DNA from: JAVVEG01 sp041751425 | GTDB lineage: Bacteria; Pseudomonadota; Gammaproteobacteria; Pseudomonadales; Pseudohongiellaceae | Assembly (NCBI GenBank): GCA_041751425.1 | Contig: JBGSXL010000007.1 | Coordinates: 124,001-188,000 of the forward strand | DNA: 64,000 bases | Direction: 5' to 3' | Shown: positions 7,490 to 16,643 of the stretch, in pieces | Position numbering within the stretch: the first letter of the stretch is position 1 | How the letters are laid out: each line of letters starts with the position of its first letter | The notes under the pieces: generated by a model | What the model saw: the letters and a program-made list of their open reading frames with translations, nothing else | Database searches by the model: none | What the model was told of the DNA's origin: nothing | Position numbers and translations under genes: made by a program

Positions 7490-9976
7490 ATGGATTTGAA
7501 GAAAGCCGCGTGGCTCGCCAATCTGCTGGTCGCTGTAGTGCTGATCAGTGTGATTTCCGGGCAGATTTACAGGGATCGCGGAAGAGTTATCGAAGCTTCG
7601 TACCGCGACCTTGAAAAAGTGACGGCTGTGCTGGCTGAACATACGCAGCAAACCTTAGGCGCGCTCGACCTGGCCCTGATAACAGTGGCATTTCAGGTTT
7701 ATCAACAAAGCATTGGCAACAGCATTAATGTCGATGCCATCTATCAAGTCCTGCAAAATCGTCAGGCAGCCTCGACCAGTACTTATGCGTTTTTCGTGCT
7801 GGATGCACAGGGGCAACTGGTGGCTACTTCTCGCACTCCCACGCCGGACCCTGCTGATCTGTCCCAGCGCCCCGAGTTTCTTATTCAGCAGAATGGTAAT
7901 CATCAAGGTCTTTACATCGCCTATCCCCGCCGTGGTCTGATCGGGTTAGCAGAAGGTCAGTGGATTATCAATCTGAGCAGAAGGATTCCTGCCGCCGATG
8001 GCAGCCTGTTGGGCGTAGCATCACTGTCACTCTCGATTGATTCCCTGCTGGCCTTTTATGAGGCTCTACGTCCCGGTGAACAAAGCGCGGTAGGGATATT
8101 AAGCACCGAAGGTGTGGTGATTGCGCGCAGTCCCTTCGATGAAACGTTGCTGGGCAGTGATGTGTCACAAAACTCGCTGTTCCTGAACCGGGAAGCGGTA
8201 TCAGAACAGGGAGGGCGTGTATCAGATGTGTTTCTGGTGGAAGAAGTAACGCGTCTGTCGGCGTATCGTTATGTGTGGGATAACCAGTTGATTGTGTACG
8301 CCAATATCGCTGAAGCTGAAGTGTTGCTGCCTTGGGTAGAGGATTTGCAATTTAGGGTGGGTATTGGTCTGTTAATCATGTTGTTGTTCGGCAGCGCCAC
8401 ATTAGCCACGGTGTATTATGTCCAGCGCAGACAGCTTTGGGTTGAGCGCACATTAGTGACACAACAAGTTGCTCTGGCGCAGGTCACCGCAGCAAAGGCA
8501 GAAATAGAAACCATCTTCACGTCTATTTCCGACGCGGTATTTTCTCTGGATAAAGATTGGCGTTTTGCATTTCTGAATGCGGAAGCAGAACGGCTGTTGA
8601 ATAAAAGTGCAGACGAGCTGTTGGGCAAATGCATCTGGGATGAGTTTCCGGAAGCGAAAGGGACGCAGTGGCAAATTCAGTATGAAAAGGCTAGTACGGA
8701 AAACGTGGTGGTAACCTTCGAACAGTATTATCCGCTGCCGCTGCGTCGCTGGCTCTCTGTTCGCGCCTTTCCGCACAAGGACGGACTGACTGTTTATTTT
8801 CACGATATTACCCATGACAAGGACATGGAGGAACGCCTGCGCCAGTCGCAGAAAATGGACGCGCTGGGTCAACTGACCGGAGGCGTAGCTCACGACTTCA
8901 ATAACCTGCTGACGGTCATCATGGGCAACGCAGATTTGCTGGCTGACCATCTGAAAACCGCTCCGGCAGCAATCCGCTCCCAGGCGGACATTATTTTGAA
9001 GGCGGGTGAACGCGCTGCTGAGTTAACGCAGCGATTATTGGCCTTCGCGCGTCGGCAACCACTGGACCCATGCCAAACCGATGCTAATGATCTGATTAAT
9101 GACGTGGGACAGATGCTGCGGCGCACGCTCGGTGAAGCGGTGAGTATCGAATTGGTACGCGCAGCTGGGTTATGGAAAGCCATTGTCGACCCCAACGGAT
9201 TGCAGAATGCCATCCTCAACCTGGCACTGAATGCGCGGGACTCTATGCCGGAGGGTGGCAAGTTGACCATCGAAACCGCGAACGTCAGTGTAGATAGTGA
9301 TTATGCAGATGACCATGAGATACAGCCTGGTCGGTATGTGATGATCGCGGTATCCGATACGGGCTGTGGCATGACGCCCGAGATAGTAGCGCGGGCATTT
9401 GATCCTTTCTTTACTACTAAGACCGAAGGCAAAGGCTCGGGTCTGGGGTTGTCGATGGTTTACGGTTTTGCGCGGCAGTCAGGTGGGCATGCGAAAATCT
9501 ACAGCGAGCCGGATGAGGGTACCACTATCAAGCTCTATCTGCCGCGCGCTAACGTTGGCGAAGACCCTGACTATCAGCAGCTTGAGGGAACACCGCAAAT
9601 CATCGGAGGTTCGGAGCATATTCTATTGGTTGAAGACAACGACATGGTGCGTCTGCATGCCGTGAACAGCTTGCGTAGCCTTGGCTATAAAGTCACTGAA
9701 TGTGCGGACGGTGCTACCGCCTTGACACATTTGCAATCCAGTACGCGCTTCGACCTGCTGCTGACAGACGTGGTGCTGGCAGGCGGAATGTCGGGCAAAC
9801 AGGTAGCGGATCAGGCCACCAAGCTGGCTCCGGAGACCAAACAGTTATACATGTCCGGGTATACCGAGAATGCCATCGTGCATCACGGGCGTCTTGACCG
9901 GGGTGTGCATCTGCTCAGTAAGCCCTTCCGGCTGACAGATCTGGCCCGCAAAGTCAGGGACGTTCTGGGGGGCTGA
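7490..9976 (+). CDS. Hybrid sensor histidine kinase (dCACHE-like, PAS, HisKA, HATPase, receiver)
   Basis: An 828-residue inner-membrane sensor. TM1 is at about residues 7-24 and TM2 at about 289-311, enclosing a periplasmic dCACHE-like ligand domain. After these come a PAS domain (about 337-445), a HisKA domain with the phospho-accepting histidine at about 468 in GGVAHDFNNLL, an ATPase domain with N box NLALNARDSM and G box GSGLGLSM, and a C-terminal receiver. The receiver Asp is in LLTDVVL at about residue 760 and its conserved Lys is in SKPF. ATG 7490 has AAGGAG upstream. No separate response regulator or output gene lies beside it, so the partner is unknown. It interrupts the usual rlmB-rpsF neighbourhood. 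Confidence 0.92.
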   Translation: MDLKKAAWLANLLVAVVLISVISGQIYRDRGRVIEASYRDLEKVTAVLAEHTQQTLGALDLALITVAFQVYQQSIGNSINVDAIYQVLQNRQAASTSTYAFFVLDAQGQLVATSRTPTPDPADLSQRPEFLIQQNGNHQGLYIAYPRRGLIGLAEGQWIINLSRRIPAADGSLLGVASLSLSIDSLLAFYEALRPGEQSAVGILSTEGVVIARSPFDETLLGSDVSQNSLFLNREAVSEQGGRVSDVFLVEEVTRLSAYRYVWDNQLIVYANIAEAEVLLPWVEDLQFRVGIGLLIMLLFGSATLATVYYVQRRQLWVERTLVTQQVALAQVTAAKAEIETIFTSISDAVFSLDKDWRFAFLNAEAERLLNKSADELLGKCIWDEFPEAKGTQWQIQYEKASTENVVVTFEQYYPLPLRRWLSVRAFPHKDGLTVYFHDITHDKDMEERLRQSQKMDALGQLTGGVAHDFNNLLTVIMGNADLLADHLKTAPAAIRSQADIILKAGERAAELTQRLLAFARRQPLDPCQTDANDLINDVGQMLRRTLGEAVSIELVRAAGLWKAIVDPNGLQNAILNLALNARDSMPEGGKLTIETANVSVDSDYADDHEIQPGRYVMIAVSDTGCGMTPEIVARAFDPFFTTKTEGKGSGLGLSMVYGFARQSGGHAKIYSEPDEGTTIKLYLPRANVGEDPDYQQLEGTPQIIGGSEHILLVEDNDMVRLHAVNSLRSLGYKVTECADGATALTHLQSSTRFDLLLTDVVLAGGMSGKQVADQATKLAPETKQLYMSGYTENAIVHHGRLDRGVHLLSKPFRLTDLARKVRDVLGG

Positions 9977-10027
9977 GGGGTTATTCTGCATAACTTGCTG
10001 TATAACCTGTTGCCCGGCAAACAAATG

Positions 10028-10164
10028 TTGCATGTTGCGGGCAGGTTCTCTAAAATGCCCGCTCTTTAATTTCGGGGGAACTCCCCCTTAACTCCTTGTC
10101 TTACCGCGCAAACGGGCCCTCAACCCGCTGCCCGACGGAAGACTTTAACCCGGAAGGAGTCTCT
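10028..10164 (+). promoter_or_regulatory. rpsF operon promoter and structured leader
   Basis: TTGCAT (10028-10033) and TAAAAT (10051-10056) are separated by exactly 17 nt, giving a good sigma-70 promoter with a start near 10063 and a leader of about 100 nt. The leader begins with the hairpin GGGGGA-AC-TCCCCC (10074-10087). A GC-rich stretch with CCCGACGG follows before the ribosome binding site. Bacterial S6 operons are often autoregulated by S6:S18 binding to a leader hairpin with a conserved CCG; this leader could hold one, but I could not fold it with confidence. Confidence 0.6.
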
Positions 10165-10668
10165 ATGAGACACTACGAAGTAGTTTTTTTGGTGCACCCA
10201 GATCAAAGTGATCAAGTGCCCGCGATGGTTGAACGTTATACCCAGATGATCACCGAAAGTGGTGGTGCGATACATCGCATGGAAGACTGGGGCCGACGTC
10301 AACTGGCTTACCCCATCAATAAAATCCACAAAGCGCATTACATCCTCATGAACGTTGAGTGTGGCAGTGAAGTGCTGACTGAGATTACCACCCTGTTCCG
10401 TTACAACGATGCCATTCTGCGTAACCTCGTTATCAAGCAGGACGAAGCGGTCACTGAAGAGTCCCTGATTCTGAAAGGCGAGCGTGAAAGCCGTGAGCGT
10501 CGTGCCCGTGCTGAGCAGAAGCGCAAGCTGGAAGAAGATGCTGCAGAGCGTCAGGCTATCCGTGACGGCGTTGCTGAAGATGATGCAGACGACGAGGATT
10601 TCGACGAAGAAGCTGGCTTTGCAGATGCTGATGCAGACGACGATCTTGACGACGACAGCAAAGACTGA
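10165..10668 (+). CDS. rpsF: 30S ribosomal protein S6 with a long acidic tail
   Basis: S6 binds the central domain of 16S rRNA together with S18. MRHYEVVFLVHPDQSDQV at the start and the middle motifs MEDWGRRQLAYPI and KAHYILMNVEC are typical. The 167-residue product is longer than the roughly 131 of E. coli because of a charged helix (RESRERRARAEQKRKLEED) and a C-terminus composed almost wholly of Asp, Glu and Ala. ATG 10165 has AAGGAG eight bases upstream. The gene heads the rpsF-rpsR-(membrane protein)-rplI cluster. No priB lies between rpsF and rpsR, unlike in E. coli. Confidence 0.97.
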   Translation: MRHYEVVFLVHPDQSDQVPAMVERYTQMITESGGAIHRMEDWGRRQLAYPINKIHKAHYILMNVECGSEVLTEITTLFRYNDAILRNLVIKQDEAVTEESLILKGERESRERRARAEQKRKLEEDAAERQAIRDGVAEDDADDEDFDEEAGFADADADDDLDDDSKD

Positions 10669-10714
10669 TTTCCAGCGCGTTTCAATTAACGAACAGAATT
10701 GAAGGAAAGTAACC

Positions 10715-10945
10715 ATGGCAAGATTTTTTCGCAGACGTAAATTTTGTAAATTTACTGCTGAAGGCACCATACAAATCGATTACAAAGACATCGAGACGCT
10801 GAAGGCGTACATCTCCGAGACTGGCAAGATTGTGCCAAGCCGCATCACCGGCACGAAGGCGCGTTATCAGCGTCAACTGTCAGTTGCTGTCAAGAGAGCG
10901 CGTCATCTGGCATTGATTCCTTACACGGATAGCCACACAGCCTGA
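10715..10945 (+). CDS. rpsR: 30S ribosomal protein S18
   Basis: A small basic protein of 76 residues, the usual length, which pairs with S6 on the 16S platform. It begins MARFFRRRKFCKFTAEG and has the conserved IDYKDIETLKAYISETGKI and PSRITGTKARYQRQL core. AAGGAAAG lies a few bases before ATG 10715, 46 bp after the rpsF stop, so the two are co-transcribed. Confidence 0.97.
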   Translation: MARFFRRRKFCKFTAEGTIQIDYKDIETLKAYISETGKIVPSRITGTKARYQRQLSVAVKRARHLALIPYTDSHTA

Positions 10946-11014
10946 TCCCGTTCTCTCGCTGACCCGCGGTAACGCACAGGTGGCGAGAGTTCTTTTACAG
11001 GCGCGGTAGCAACT

Positions 11015-11848
11015 ATGCGCAGTCTGGCCGAATACGCAATGAGAGGTCGGCGCCAGGCGATTATGGCGGTGTTTATCACTGGCCTGATTCCTGTAGCCAA
11101 CACGCTTCTCAGCCCTGCACTTCTGGCGTTGATTATTCTGCGTCACGGTTGGCAGGAAGGTTCCAAAATGCTGGCCTGGGCCATATTGCCGGCAATAGCA
11201 TGGGCCATGCTGGGTGATATGACGCACTTAGTAGTGCTGTTGGGAGTGACCGCTTTGGCGGTGATACTGCGGGGAACCGCATCCTGGCAGATTACGCTGT
11301 TGGCGTCGGTACTGGTTGGCATAGCAGCACAATACAGTCTGCTGCTTAACCCGGCCTTTACAGAGATATTGAGGCAGCAACTGGATCTGCTGCTGAGCAA
11401 CGGCAACCAGGCACAACTGGCGGCGGCAGAAGCCACAGATTTACGCAGTTTTCTGGGCAGCCTGTTTGGCACGATGAGCATGTTGCTGGCAATCTGCCTG
11501 CTGATGCTTGCCAGATGGTGGCAGGCTCTGCTCTACAACCCGGGTGGGTTCGGAGCCGAGTTTCAGCAACTGCGGTTGGACTACAGGGCGGCTGCAGCGT
11601 TGATGTTACTGATTTTTCTGGCTGGTTACGGAATACCAGTCATACAGAGTTGGGTTATTTACTTTTTCCTGCCGCTGTTTTTTGCAGGACTGGCTCTGGT
11701 ACACGGCATTGCGGGATTGAAGAAAATCTCCCGCCTGTGGATGGTAGTGTTTTACGTGGTCTTGCTGAACCCATTGACCGCACAGATTTTGACGATAGCT
11801 GCTCTGATCGACAGTTGGTACAACTTCAGAGCCCGAATAAAACCGTAG
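11015..11848 (+). CDS. Multi-pass inner-membrane protein at the rpsR-rplI position
   Basis: A 277-residue, very hydrophobic protein with about seven or eight predicted membrane segments (for example AIMAVFITGLIPVANTLL and LMLLIFLAGYGIPVIQSWVIY). Pseudomonads have a similarly placed membrane protein between rpsR and rplI, often assigned to the DUF2232/YybS type; I assign it by position and topology only. No catalytic motif is visible. The start has no strong ribosome binding site. Function unknown. Confidence 0.75.
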   Translation: MRSLAEYAMRGRRQAIMAVFITGLIPVANTLLSPALLALIILRHGWQEGSKMLAWAILPAIAWAMLGDMTHLVVLLGVTALAVILRGTASWQITLLASVLVGIAAQYSLLLNPAFTEILRQQLDLLLSNGNQAQLAAAEATDLRSFLGSLFGTMSMLLAICLLMLARWWQALLYNPGGFGAEFQQLRLDYRAAAALMLLIFLAGYGIPVIQSWVIYFFLPLFFAGLALVHGIAGLKKISRLWMVVFYVVLLNPLTAQILTIAALIDSWYNFRARIKP

Positions 11849-11889
11849 GATGCAGACAAACACTGCGTCTAATAAATGAGGAACGAAAA

Positions 11890-12336
11890 ATGAACGTAAT
11901 TCTCCTGGAAAAGGTAGGCAGACTGGGCAACGTCGGCGACACCGCCAATGTAAAAGCGGGTTATGCGCGCAATTACCTGTTTCCATTTGGCAAGGCGCTG
12001 CCTGCCACGAAAACCAATCTTGTCGACTTTGAAGCGCGCCGTGCAGAACTGATGGCCGCTCACAATGCGAAAGTAGCAGAAGCTCAGACTCGTGCAGTCA
12101 AGCTGAAAGATCTGCGTGTTGCGATTGCTGTGAACGCTGGCGAAGAAGGTAAATTGTTCGGCTCAGTCGGCACACGCGATATTTCTGATGCAGTGACTGC
12201 GGCGGGCGCGGAGATCGACAAGTCTGAAGTACGTCTGCCTAATGGTGTGATTCGTGAAGTGGGTGAGTACTCAATCACTATCGACCTGGGCCACGAAGTT
12301 GAAGAAGTTATTACTGTTGCTGTAGTACCTGCTTAA
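11890..12336 (+). CDS. rplI: 50S ribosomal protein L9
   Basis: L9 binds 23S rRNA near the base of the L1 stalk and helps maintain reading frame. The 148-residue product matches the family length. It begins MNVILLEKVGRLGNVGD, followed by VKAGYARNYLFPFGKA, the signature of the N-terminal rRNA-binding domain. A connecting helix and the C-terminal domain (GEEGKLFGSVGTRDI) follow. ATG 11890 is preceded by GAGGAA; the in-frame extension upstream overlaps the membrane protein gene and was rejected. A strong terminator follows. Confidence 0.97.
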   Translation: MNVILLEKVGRLGNVGDTANVKAGYARNYLFPFGKALPATKTNLVDFEARRAELMAAHNAKVAEAQTRAVKLKDLRVAIAVNAGEEGKLFGSVGTRDISDAVTAAGAEIDKSEVRLPNGVIREVGEYSITIDLGHEVEEVITVAVVPA

Positions 12337-12423
12337 GTATCGACGCAAGGTACCTGCTTAAGGAATTGCATCACTTTCTGCGCAAGCGGGATTGTGAGAA
12401 GCGCAGCATAGTGTGACAATGAA

Positions 12424-12457
12424 GCACTGCTACTTTACCGGTAGCAGTGCTTTTTTT
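12424..12457 (+). terminator. Rho-independent terminator after rplI
   Basis: A perfect 10-bp stem GCACTGCTAC / GTAGCAGTGC with a 7-nt loop is followed directly by seven Ts. It ends the rpsF-rpsR-rplI transcript and separates it from dnaB. Confidence 0.95.
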
Positions 12458-12520
12458 ATGGCTGCCAGCTTTCCAAAATGAGCCTCAATTTTCATCTGGA
12501 ATGCACTTTTAACGAACCAG

Positions 12521-12556
12521 ACTTTCTATATGGACCACACTTTTTATATGGACCAC
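12521..12556 (+). repeat. Two tandem 18-bp repeats just upstream of dnaB
   Basis: ACTTTCTATATGGACCAC (12521-12538) is followed at once by ACTTTTTATATGGACCAC (12539-12556), differing at a single base. The second copy ends 7 nt before the dnaB ATG, where a ribosome binding site would be expected. Each copy contains TATATGG, which could serve as a -10 region. They may be operator sites or a slippage product in the dnaB control region. Confidence 0.6.
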
Positions 12557-12563
12557 TTTGGGC

Positions 12564-13973
12564 ATGGCTGAATTTCCGGGCAAGAACAAGAAAAACATCG
12601 ATACCGGCAACCTGAGCATGCTCAAAGTTCCGCCGCATTCCGTGGAAGCTGAACAGGCGGTGCTGGGCGGGCTGATGCTGGACAACACAGTCTGGGATCG
12701 TGTGGCCGACAAACTGCTGGATGAAGATTTCTATCGCCACGAGCATCAACTGATCTACCAGGTGATGATGAAACATTCGGAGGCGGGCAAGCCACTGGAT
12801 GTGGTCACGCTGGTGGAAGCGCTGGACAGCCTCAACGAACTGGACAATGCCGGTGGGCTTGAGTACTTGGGTGATCTTGCTGGTCACGCCCGCGGCACCG
12901 CCAATATTGAGGCCTATACCGACATCATTCGCGAACGCGCCATGCTGCGCAAACTGATTCGCGTTGCTAATGAAATTGCCGATGACTCCTTCAATCCTGC
13001 CGGACGCGGATCTGCCGAACTGGTGGATCTTGCCGAGCAGAAAGTATTCAAGATTGCTGATGATCGCGCCGTCGATATAGGTCCGCAGCCCATTAATCCT
13101 GTGCTCAAGGGAGCAGTTGAACGCATCGATGAGTTGTTCAAGGCGAAGGGCGCAATCACCGGTCTGAGCACCGGTTACAAAGACCTGGACAACAAGACCT
13201 CGGGCCTGCAGAAGTCTGATCTGATTATCGTCGCGGGCCGGCCTTCGATGGGTAAAACGGCGTTCGCGATGAACCTGGTGGAACACGCTGTCATTCACGG
13301 CAGCGAACCCGTGCTGGTGTTCAGCATGGAGATGCCGGCGGAAAGTCTGGTGTTTCGTATGCTCAGTTCAGTGGGGCGTATTGACCAGTCACGTCTGCGT
13401 AATGGCAGGCTGGAAGAGGAAGATTGGCCTAAGTTGACAGCGGCGGTTGGCAAGCTAAAGGACCGGCCCTTGTTTATTGATGATGCGGCTGGCCTCAGCC
13501 CCATGGATTTACGCTCCAGAGCACGTCGCATTGCGCGTGAGCACGGTCAACTGGGACTGATCGTTGTGGACTATCTGCAACTGATGCAGATCAAGGGCTA
13601 TGGCGATAACAGGGTGGGTGAAATATCTGAAATTTCGCGCTCTCTGAAAACATTGGCGCGTGAATTCAATTGTCCGGTGGTTGCGCTGTCGCAACTGAAT
13701 CGTGGTCTGGAACAGCGGCCCAATAAGCGACCGGTTATGTCAGACCTGCGGGAATCGGGTGCAATTGAGCAGGATGCGGATATCATCGCTTTCGTGTATC
13801 GGGATGAGGTCTATAATCAGGATACCGACGATAAAGGGATTGCTGAAATCATTATCGGCAAACAGCGAAACGGGCCAATTGGCACAGTAAGACTGAGTTT
13901 TGTTGGTCAGTACACGCGCTTTGAGAATCTGTCCATCCCGGACTACGACGAAAGCTATACGCAATTCGGCTGA
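12564..13973 (+). CDS. dnaB: Replicative DNA helicase DnaB
   Basis: The hexameric 5'-3' helicase of the replisome, 469 residues against 471 in E. coli. The N-terminal DnaG-interaction domain starts PPHSVEAEQAVLGGLMLD. The RecA-like domain has Walker A GRPSMGKTAFAMNL (about residues 224-237), Walker B IVVDYLQLM, and the arginine-finger region NKRPVMSDLRESGAIEQDAD. ATG 12564 was chosen over an in-frame TTG two codons earlier. It is the likely client of the DnaT/P-like loader pair encoded at 46664-48533 (inference). Confidence 0.97.
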   Translation: MAEFPGKNKKNIDTGNLSMLKVPPHSVEAEQAVLGGLMLDNTVWDRVADKLLDEDFYRHEHQLIYQVMMKHSEAGKPLDVVTLVEALDSLNELDNAGGLEYLGDLAGHARGTANIEAYTDIIRERAMLRKLIRVANEIADDSFNPAGRGSAELVDLAEQKVFKIADDRAVDIGPQPINPVLKGAVERIDELFKAKGAITGLSTGYKDLDNKTSGLQKSDLIIVAGRPSMGKTAFAMNLVEHAVIHGSEPVLVFSMEMPAESLVFRMLSSVGRIDQSRLRNGRLEEEDWPKLTAAVGKLKDRPLFIDDAAGLSPMDLRSRARRIAREHGQLGLIVVDYLQLMQIKGYGDNRVGEISEISRSLKTLAREFNCPVVALSQLNRGLEQRPNKRPVMSDLRESGAIEQDADIIAFVYRDEVYNQDTDDKGIAEIIIGKQRNGPIGTVRLSFVGQYTRFENLSIPDYDESYTQFG

Positions 13974-14019
13974 TCCCCGGACGCGCAGTTCAAATCAAGT
14001 TCTAAAAGGAAAAGTTTCA

Positions 14020-15192
14020 GTGAGTGGATCAGCCCCGTTCCGTGCCTGGGCAACAATCAATCTGCAGGCATTGCAACACAACTTCGCACAGGCGCAGGCT
14101 CTGCACCCGGGCTGCAACATGGTTGCATTGGTCAAGGCCAATGCCTATGGTCACGGCATGCTGGCCGTCGCCAGTGCGTTGCACCCCGTGATGGGCGCAC
14201 AGGACTACTTCGGCGTCGCAGCGCTGGAGGAGGCGGTGAGTCTGCAGCGTCTCAACAGCGGCCGCGCCATTCTGTTATTGGAAGGCGTCATCAACGCGGA
14301 AGAGATGGCCTTCGCTGTCACGGCCGGCTTTCATCAGGTTATTCATTCTCTGTATCAGGTAGATTTGCTGCTGGATTATCTGGGCGATCATCCGGATACG
14401 GCTGCGAATTCATTGACGCTGTGGCCGAAGATAGATACCGGAATGCATCGCCTGGGTTTGAGTGGCGATGAATTCCTTGTAGCGCTTGCGAAGCTGCGCG
14501 ATTTGCCCGCAGTGAAACAATTGATTCTGATGACGCATCTGGCCTGTGCGGATAATCTGATCAGTCCCGCCACACAGCGCCAGCTCACTTATTTCAAGAA
14601 GTATCTTAAGCAGGGGAAAATTTCGCTGGATGGCGACGGTCGCAATGGCGAATTTCAGATTAGCGTCGCCGCGTCAGCCGGTGGCCTGGCCTGGCCACAA
14701 ACCCATTTCCAATGGTTACGCCCCGGCATCATGCTGTATGGCAGCTCGCCTATAATCAAAGAGACAGGTCTTGAACGAGGGCTGCAGCCGGTGATGACAC
14801 TGCGCTCGCGCATTATTGCCATCAGGGATGTGCCTGCAGGTGATGCGATTGGCTATGGCGCTACTTATGTCTGTGCCGGCAACAAGCGGATGGGTGTTGT
14901 GTCCATTGGCTATGGTGATGGTTATCCGCGCCATGCGCCAAACGGCACGCCAGTGCTGGTTAACTGCGCTGCTAATATTATTGGCAAACCGCGTCTCACC
15001 CGGCTGATAGGTCGCGTGTCGATGGATATGATTACGATTGATCTCAGCGACATCAGGGAAGCAGCTATTGGCGATGAAGTGATTTTGTGGGGCGAGGGTT
15101 TGTCGGCGGATGAAGTTTCCGCACAGGCCGGGACCGTTTCCTATGAATTGTTTTGCAAGGTTACTGCGCGCGTGCATTTTATTTATCAGTAA
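14020..15192 (+). CDS. alr: Alanine racemase (PLP-dependent)
   Basis: Interconverts L- and D-alanine for peptidoglycan synthesis in the cytoplasm. The PLP lysine is K39 in VALVKANAYGHG. The C-terminal beta domain has IGYGDGYPR and LIGRVSMDMITIDL, where the second catalytic Tyr and substrate-binding residues lie. GTG 14020 was chosen because AAAGGA sits 9 nt before it and the product (390 aa) then begins just before the conserved WATINLQALQHN. The frame is open further upstream but overlaps dnaB. Confidence 0.96.
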   Translation: MSGSAPFRAWATINLQALQHNFAQAQALHPGCNMVALVKANAYGHGMLAVASALHPVMGAQDYFGVAALEEAVSLQRLNSGRAILLLEGVINAEEMAFAVTAGFHQVIHSLYQVDLLLDYLGDHPDTAANSLTLWPKIDTGMHRLGLSGDEFLVALAKLRDLPAVKQLILMTHLACADNLISPATQRQLTYFKKYLKQGKISLDGDGRNGEFQISVAASAGGLAWPQTHFQWLRPGIMLYGSSPIIKETGLERGLQPVMTLRSRIIAIRDVPAGDAIGYGATYVCAGNKRMGVVSIGYGDGYPRHAPNGTPVLVNCAANIIGKPRLTRLIGRVSMDMITIDLSDIREAAIGDEVILWGEGLSADEVSAQAGTVSYELFCKVTARVHFIYQ

Positions 15193-15254
15193 TGAATTCC
15201 CGGTTAGCATTTTATTGCAGTAAATATTGAAAGTATTTCAAGAGCAGATTTCTC

Positions 15255-16628
15255 ATGGCGAAGGCGAAGACAGCGTATGTCTGCACCGAGTGCGGTGCCG
15301 AACATGGTCAGTGGCAGGGGCAATGCGCGTCCTGCAAAGAGTGGAATACGTTGTCCAGAATCAGTCTGGGTAACGCTTCTGCTTCGCCTGCTGCTAAAGC
15401 CGATTTCCGCAAACAAGGCTATGCCGGCACCACCTCAGGTGTGCAGAACCTGAGTGATCTGGATTTGGCTGCGCTGCCGCGTTTCTCCAGCACCATTGGC
15501 GAGCTGGATCGCGTGCTGGGCGGCGGCCTGGTGCCGGGTTCGGTTGTTCTTATCGGTGGTAATCCCGGTGCAGGTAAAAGTACTTTGCTGTTGCAGGTAA
15601 TGTGTCATCTGGCGCAATCGATGGACGCGTTGTATGTCACCGGCGAAGAATCTCTGCAGCAGGTTGGTATGCGCGCCAAGCGTCTGGGGTTGCCCGAGAA
15701 GAATCTGAAAATGCTGGCTGAAACCAATGTCGAGAAGATCTGTCAGGTTGCCGAACAGCATCAACCCCGATTGCTGGTGGTGGATTCCATTCAGGTAATG
15801 CACAGCAATGATGTGCCATCTGCCCCCGGTAGCGTGTCGCAGGTGCGTGAATGCGCCGCGTATCTGATTCAATATGCCAAGCAGACGGGTACGGTTTTGT
15901 TTCTGGTGGGCCACGTAACCAAGGATGGCAATCTTGCCGGCCCCAAAGTGCTGGAGCATATGATTGATTGCTTCATCATGCTGGAAGGCGGCAGCGATAC
16001 GAAGTACCGCATTCTGCGCGGCCAGAAGAATCGCTTCGGTGCCGTGAACGAGTTGGGCGTTTTTGCGATGACCGAGAAAGGTCTGAAGGAAGTGAAGAAT
16101 CCTTCTGCGATATTTCTCGCGCGCACCGAAGAAGAAAGCCCCGGCTCACTGGTCATGGTGCTATGGGAAGGCACCCGCCCCTTGTTGGTGGAGATTCAGG
16201 CGCTGGTGGATGGTACGCAACTGGGTAATCCGCGTCGTCTTGCAGTAGGTCTGGATCAGAACCGCCTGGGCATGTTATTGGCCGTGCTGCATCGCCATGG
16301 TGGCGTGTTCATGGCGGATCAGGATGTGTTCGTCAATGTGGTGGGCGGCGTGAAGGTTACCGAAACCAGTGCTGACCTTGCAGTGATACTGGCCATCGTT
16401 TCCAGCTTCCGCGATATGGCTGTCTCGCACGATCTGGTTGTATTTGGTGAAGTAGGGCTGGCCGGTGAGATAAGGCCGGTGCCGGGAGGCCAGGAGCGCT
16501 TGGCGGAAGCTGCAAAGCATGGCTTCAAACGTGCGATCGTTCCGAAAGCGAATTTGCCGAAGAATAAAATTGCGGGAATGGAAGTTATCGGCGTGAGCAA
16601 GATCTCGCAGGCCCTTGAGGCTTTGTAG
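15255..16628 (+). CDS. radA: DNA repair protein RadA
   Basis: A RecA-related ATPase that drives branch migration of recombination intermediates. It has an N-terminal zinc finger CTECGAEHGQWQGQCASC, Walker A GGNPGAGKSTLL, the RadA-specific KNRFG motif (about residue 256) and a C-terminal Lon-protease-like domain (VVGGVKVTETSADLAV). At 457 residues it is the expected length. It is followed after 15 bp by an ABC transporter gene pair. Confidence 0.97.
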   Translation: MAKAKTAYVCTECGAEHGQWQGQCASCKEWNTLSRISLGNASASPAAKADFRKQGYAGTTSGVQNLSDLDLAALPRFSSTIGELDRVLGGGLVPGSVVLIGGNPGAGKSTLLLQVMCHLAQSMDALYVTGEESLQQVGMRAKRLGLPEKNLKMLAETNVEKICQVAEQHQPRLLVVDSIQVMHSNDVPSAPGSVSQVRECAAYLIQYAKQTGTVLFLVGHVTKDGNLAGPKVLEHMIDCFIMLEGGSDTKYRILRGQKNRFGAVNELGVFAMTEKGLKEVKNPSAIFLARTEEESPGSLVMVLWEGTRPLLVEIQALVDGTQLGNPRRLAVGLDQNRLGMLLAVLHRHGGVFMADQDVFVNVVGGVKVTETSADLAVILAIVSSFRDMAVSHDLVVFGEVGLAGEIRPVPGGQERLAEAAKHGFKRAIVPKANLPKNKIAGMEVIGVSKISQALEAL

Positions 16629-16643
16629 GAGTAAGTTTTACTT

